Shown here one piece after another: positions 6,428-8,465 of a DNA stretch of 8,465 nucleotides (positions within the stretch are counted from its first letter, which is position 1; each line of letters starts with the position of its first letter). The DNA is from an uncultured Peptococcaceae bacterium (lineage in GTDB: Bacteria; Bacillota; Peptococcia; Peptococcales; Peptococcaceae), in contig CAMFFG010000039.1 in assembly GCA_945949655.1 (NCBI GenBank), forward strand, positions 1 to 8,465. Reading direction: 5' to 3'. The notes under the pieces were generated by a model. It was not told the origin of the DNA and ran no database searches. It saw only the letters and a list, made by a program, of their open reading frames with translations. The translations under genes were made by a program, and so were the position numbers.

Positions 6428-7672
6428 ATGGAAAGTCAAATCAGAGATCTGGCTCTGGCACCGCAGGGTCATGATAAAATCAACTGGGTAAAAAATCACA
6501 TGCCCATTTTAAATCAGCTGGAGGAAGAATTCCGCCGTACCCAGCCTTTTGCCGGAAAAAAGGTAGCCATCTGCCTGCATCTGGAAGCAAAGACTGCTTA
6601 TCTGGCGCTGGTTATTCAGGCTGGCGGTGCACAGGTTTCGGTGGCAGCCAGCAATCCATTGTCTACACAGGATGATGTGGTAGCTGCGCTGGTTAACAGC
6701 GGTGTGACGGCTTTTGCCTGGCATGGTGCTACAGAAGAAGAATATTTTGGCCATATTGATGCGCTGATCCACACCAAACCAGACCTGTTCATTGACGATG
6801 GCGGCGACCTGACTTCGCTGTTCCACAGCAAGTATCCGGAAATGCTGCAGGATATTCTGGGCGGCGCCGAAGAAACCACCACCGGTATCATTCGTCTGCG
6901 TTCCATGGCCAAAGACGGCGCACTGAAAATTCCTATGATCGCTGTCAACGACGCGCTTACCAAATATTTCTTTGACAACCGTTACGGCACCGGACAGTCG
7001 GCCTGGGACGCCATCATGCGCACCACCAATCTGGTGGTGGCCGGTAAGACTGTTGTAGTGGCTGGCTACGGCTGGTGCGGGAAAGGGGCCGCTATGCGGG
7101 CCAAAGGGCTGGGCGCCAAGGTCATTGTGACCGAAGTAGACCCCATCAAAGCCATTGAAGCCATCATGGACGGATTCCAGGTCATGAAGATGGTGGATGC
7201 TGCACCACTGGGCGATTATTTTGTCACCGTAACCGGCGACAAAAAAGTGATCACCGAGGAACATTTCAAGGTGATGAAAAACAAGGCCATTCTGGCCAAC
7301 GCCGGTCACTTTGATGTGGAGATCGACAAGGAAGCGCTGAATCGGCTGAGTGTAAAACATGCGCAGACCAAACCAAACATTGAAGAGTTTCATTTCGCTG
7401 ATGGCCGCAAAGTGTATCTGCTGGGAGAAGGCCGTCTGGTCAATCTGGCTGCCGGCGACGGACATCCGGCGGAAATTATGGACCTGACCTTTGCACTGCA
7501 GGCGCTGTCTCTGGAATATGTGGTAAATCATCCAGGGCTGGAAGCAACGGTTCATTCCGTTCCCAAGGAAATTGATGAACGGGTGGCACGGATCAAGCTG
7601 CAGGCTTTGAACATTACCATTGACACGTTAACCGCAGAGCAGCAGGAATATCTCAGCAGCTGGCAGCTGTAA
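6428..7672 (+). CDS. ahcY: Adenosylhomocysteinase family, short Thermotoga/archaeal class (SAH or S-inosylhomocysteine hydrolase)
   Basis: The enzyme uses tightly bound NAD to split S-adenosylhomocysteine into homocysteine and the nucleoside, clearing the by-product of SAM-dependent methylation. Catalytic residues are present: His51, Asp124 in DDGGDLT, Glu149 in EETTTG, and Lys179, Asp183 and Asn184 in the TKYFFDN segment. The NAD loop GYGWCGKG is at 213-220, GHFDVEID at 293-300 and GEGRLVNL at 333-340. At 414 residues it lacks the C-terminal Lys/Tyr tail (DHYRY in human) that reaches the partner subunit's NAD. The Thr57 and Glu59 positions of the human nucleoside site are Glu53 and Lys55, and Cys195 is Thr188. 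This marks the archaeal/Thermotoga class, one member of which, MJ1388 of Methanocaldococcus, prefers S-inosylhomocysteine. AGGAGG at 6415-6420 sets the ATG at 6428. A 19-base gap to dinG suggests co-transcription. Confidence 0.93.
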   Translation: MESQIRDLALAPQGHDKINWVKNHMPILNQLEEEFRRTQPFAGKKVAICLHLEAKTAYLALVIQAGGAQVSVAASNPLSTQDDVVAALVNSGVTAFAWHGATEEEYFGHIDALIHTKPDLFIDDGGDLTSLFHSKYPEMLQDILGGAEETTTGIIRLRSMAKDGALKIPMIAVNDALTKYFFDNRYGTGQSAWDAIMRTTNLVVAGKTVVVAGYGWCGKGAAMRAKGLGAKVIVTEVDPIKAIEAIMDGFQVMKMVDAAPLGDYFVTVTGDKKVITEEHFKVMKNKAILANAGHFDVEIDKEALNRLSVKHAQTKPNIEEFHFADGRKVYLLGEGRLVNLAAGDGHPAEIMDLTFALQALSLEYVVNHPGLEATVHSVPKEIDERVARIKLQALNITIDTLTAEQQEYLSSWQL

Positions 7673-7676
7673 GAAC

Positions 7677-7684
7677 GGAGGGGG
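7677..7684 (+). promoter_or_regulatory. Ribosome binding site supporting a TTG start for dinG
   Basis: GGAGGGGG lies 7 bases before TTG at 7692. No ATG occurs in frame between the ahcY stop and the first exonuclease motif. GGAG (7677-7680) could pair with CTCC (7687-7690) across a 6-base loop and partly hide the site. Confidence 0.7.
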
Positions 7685-7691
7685 ATCTCCC

Positions 7692-8465
7692 TTGCTGAAA
7701 CTATCATTTGTCTGTCTGGATACAGAAACCACCGGTCTGGACGAAAACGCCGAGATTATTGAAATCGGTATGGTGAAGGTGATCGACGGGCAGATCGCCG
7801 ATCGCTACAGTCAGCTGGTAAAACCGAAAAATGCCATTCCCGAAACCATCACCCAGCTGACCGGTATTGATGATGCCATGGTAGAAGACCAGCCCTACTG
7901 GGAAGATATGGAGCCTGCCGTGCTGGACTTTATAGGGGATTACACGCTGGTAGCCCACAATGTCAGCTTTGACCGCGGTATGCTGGAGCATCATCTGGGG
8001 CGGATACTGCCCAATCCATGGGTAGACACCCACGATATGGCCAAAATTTTCACCCCTACGCTGACCAGTTACAAGCTGATCAGCATTGCCAGTGCGCTGG
8101 GCATTGAGGGCCAGGGCTTTCACCGGGCCCTGCAGGATGCTGATATCACAGCGCAGGTGTTGCTGAAGCTGACCGACATTGCCTGTCAGCTGGACCCAAA
8201 CACCATCTCCGCTATCGTATCCATCTTTAAGGATACAGACTGCGGTCTGACAACACTGCTGCAGTCCATCCAGCGTGATATTGTGGCCCATGCCGAGATC
8301 GGCAAAATCTATCCTGCATCTGAGAAAGTGACGCCTGTTTACGGCAAACGGCCTCTGCTGTCGTTCCAGCAGATGGAACAGTTTTTTGAACCGGGCGGTC
8401 TGATGGCACAGGCCACCGAATCTTATCAGCACCGGCCACAGCAGCTGGAAATGCAGCGGACCATT
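7692..8465 (+). CDS. dinG: DinG-family helicase with N-terminal DEDDh exonuclease domain (5' part, cut by window end)
   Basis: The reading frame is open from TTG 7692 to the last base, giving 258 residues. Residues 5-170 are a DEDDh 3'-5' exonuclease domain of the DNA polymerase III epsilon/PolC type. Exo I is LDTETTG with Asp10 and Glu12, Exo II is AHNVSFD with Asp94, and Exo III is HRALQDAD with His144 and Asp149, so all five catalytic residues are intact. After a linker, residues 244-258 (ESYQHRPQQLEMQRT and on) look like the Q-motif region that opens the DinG/XPD-like helicase. This matches the exonuclease-helicase fusion known in Bacillus DinG; E. coli DinG lacks the exonuclease. The helicase motifs lie beyond the window. 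PolC or a lone epsilon-like protein is less likely because of the helicase-type segment. TTG is chosen for its GGAGGGGG site and because the first motif follows at once. Confidence 0.85.
   Translation, partial: MLKLSFVCLDTETTGLDENAEIIEIGMVKVIDGQIADRYSQLVKPKNAIPETITQLTGIDDAMVEDQPYWEDMEPAVLDFIGDYTLVAHNVSFDRGMLEHHLGRILPNPWVDTHDMAKIFTPTLTSYKLISIASALGIEGQGFHRALQDADITAQVLLKLTDIACQLDPNTISAIVSIFKDTDCGLTTLLQSIQRDIVAHAEIGKIYPASEKVTPVYGKRPLLSFQQMEQFFEPGGLMAQATESYQHRPQQLEMQRTI

Noticed and set aside
6509..7555. A 348-codon open frame on the minus strand opposite ahcY
   Set aside because: It lies wholly inside the antisense of a clear enzyme gene, is rich in His, Gln and Phe, shows no recognisable motif, and reflects codon choice in ahcY.
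7704..8432. A 242-codon open frame on the minus strand opposite the exonuclease domain of dinG
   Set aside because: The plus-strand frame carries all five DEDDh residues, and the antisense product has no recognisable motif.

Overview
The window looks like chromosomal DNA of a Firmicutes-type anaerobe. I base this on AT-rich intergenic regions with sigma-A-like promoters, strong AGGAGG-type ribosome binding sites, GTG/TTG codons near starts, and a DinG helicase that carries an N-terminal proofreading-type exonuclease domain as in Bacillus. The moderately GC-rich coding DNA, a TRAP transporter and a Thermotoga/archaeal-type S-adenosylhomocysteinase would fit a Clostridia or Negativicutes member. 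That placement is an inference and cannot be fixed from this window.

Left arm, minus strand (1-2937): one apparent operon runs right to left. From an extended -10 promoter near 2909-2937 it reads a divergent AroE-family (shikimate dehydrogenase-like) gene, then dctQ, then dctM (small and large TRAP membrane subunits), and then a ribosome binding site with the first codons of a further gene cut by the window edge, probably the secreted solute-binding subunit DctP. The layout suggests that a carboxylate is imported and then reduced or oxidised by the AroE-like enzyme. Its shikimate-carboxylate site is altered, so the substrate is an open question.

Middle, minus strand (3024-5214): folD is followed closely by an uncharacterised 186-residue soluble protein, whose ribosome binding site overlaps the folD stop, and by a 191-residue predicted lipoprotein. 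A hairpin terminator at 3024-3065 ends this unit. The two downstream genes have no family I recognise.

Right arm, plus strand (5226-8465): a TtcA-like PP-loop tRNA-thiolation ATPase gene is transcribed divergently from folD. The shared intergenic region holds several perfect palindromes, and an intrinsic terminator follows ttcA. Next comes a separate promoter for ahcY, which belongs to the short archaeal/Thermotoga class with an altered nucleobase pocket. Nineteen bases after it a TTG-started dinG begins and runs off the end of the window.

Most of the window is ordinary metabolism and tRNA or DNA maintenance. I see no mobile element, CRISPR array, RNA gene or defence system. The points most worth a second look are the AroE variant tied to a TRAP transporter, the nucleobase-pocket substitutions in AhcY, the two unknown genes tied to folD, and the operator-like palindromes between folD and ttcA. 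No gene-free stretch exceeds about 280 bases.
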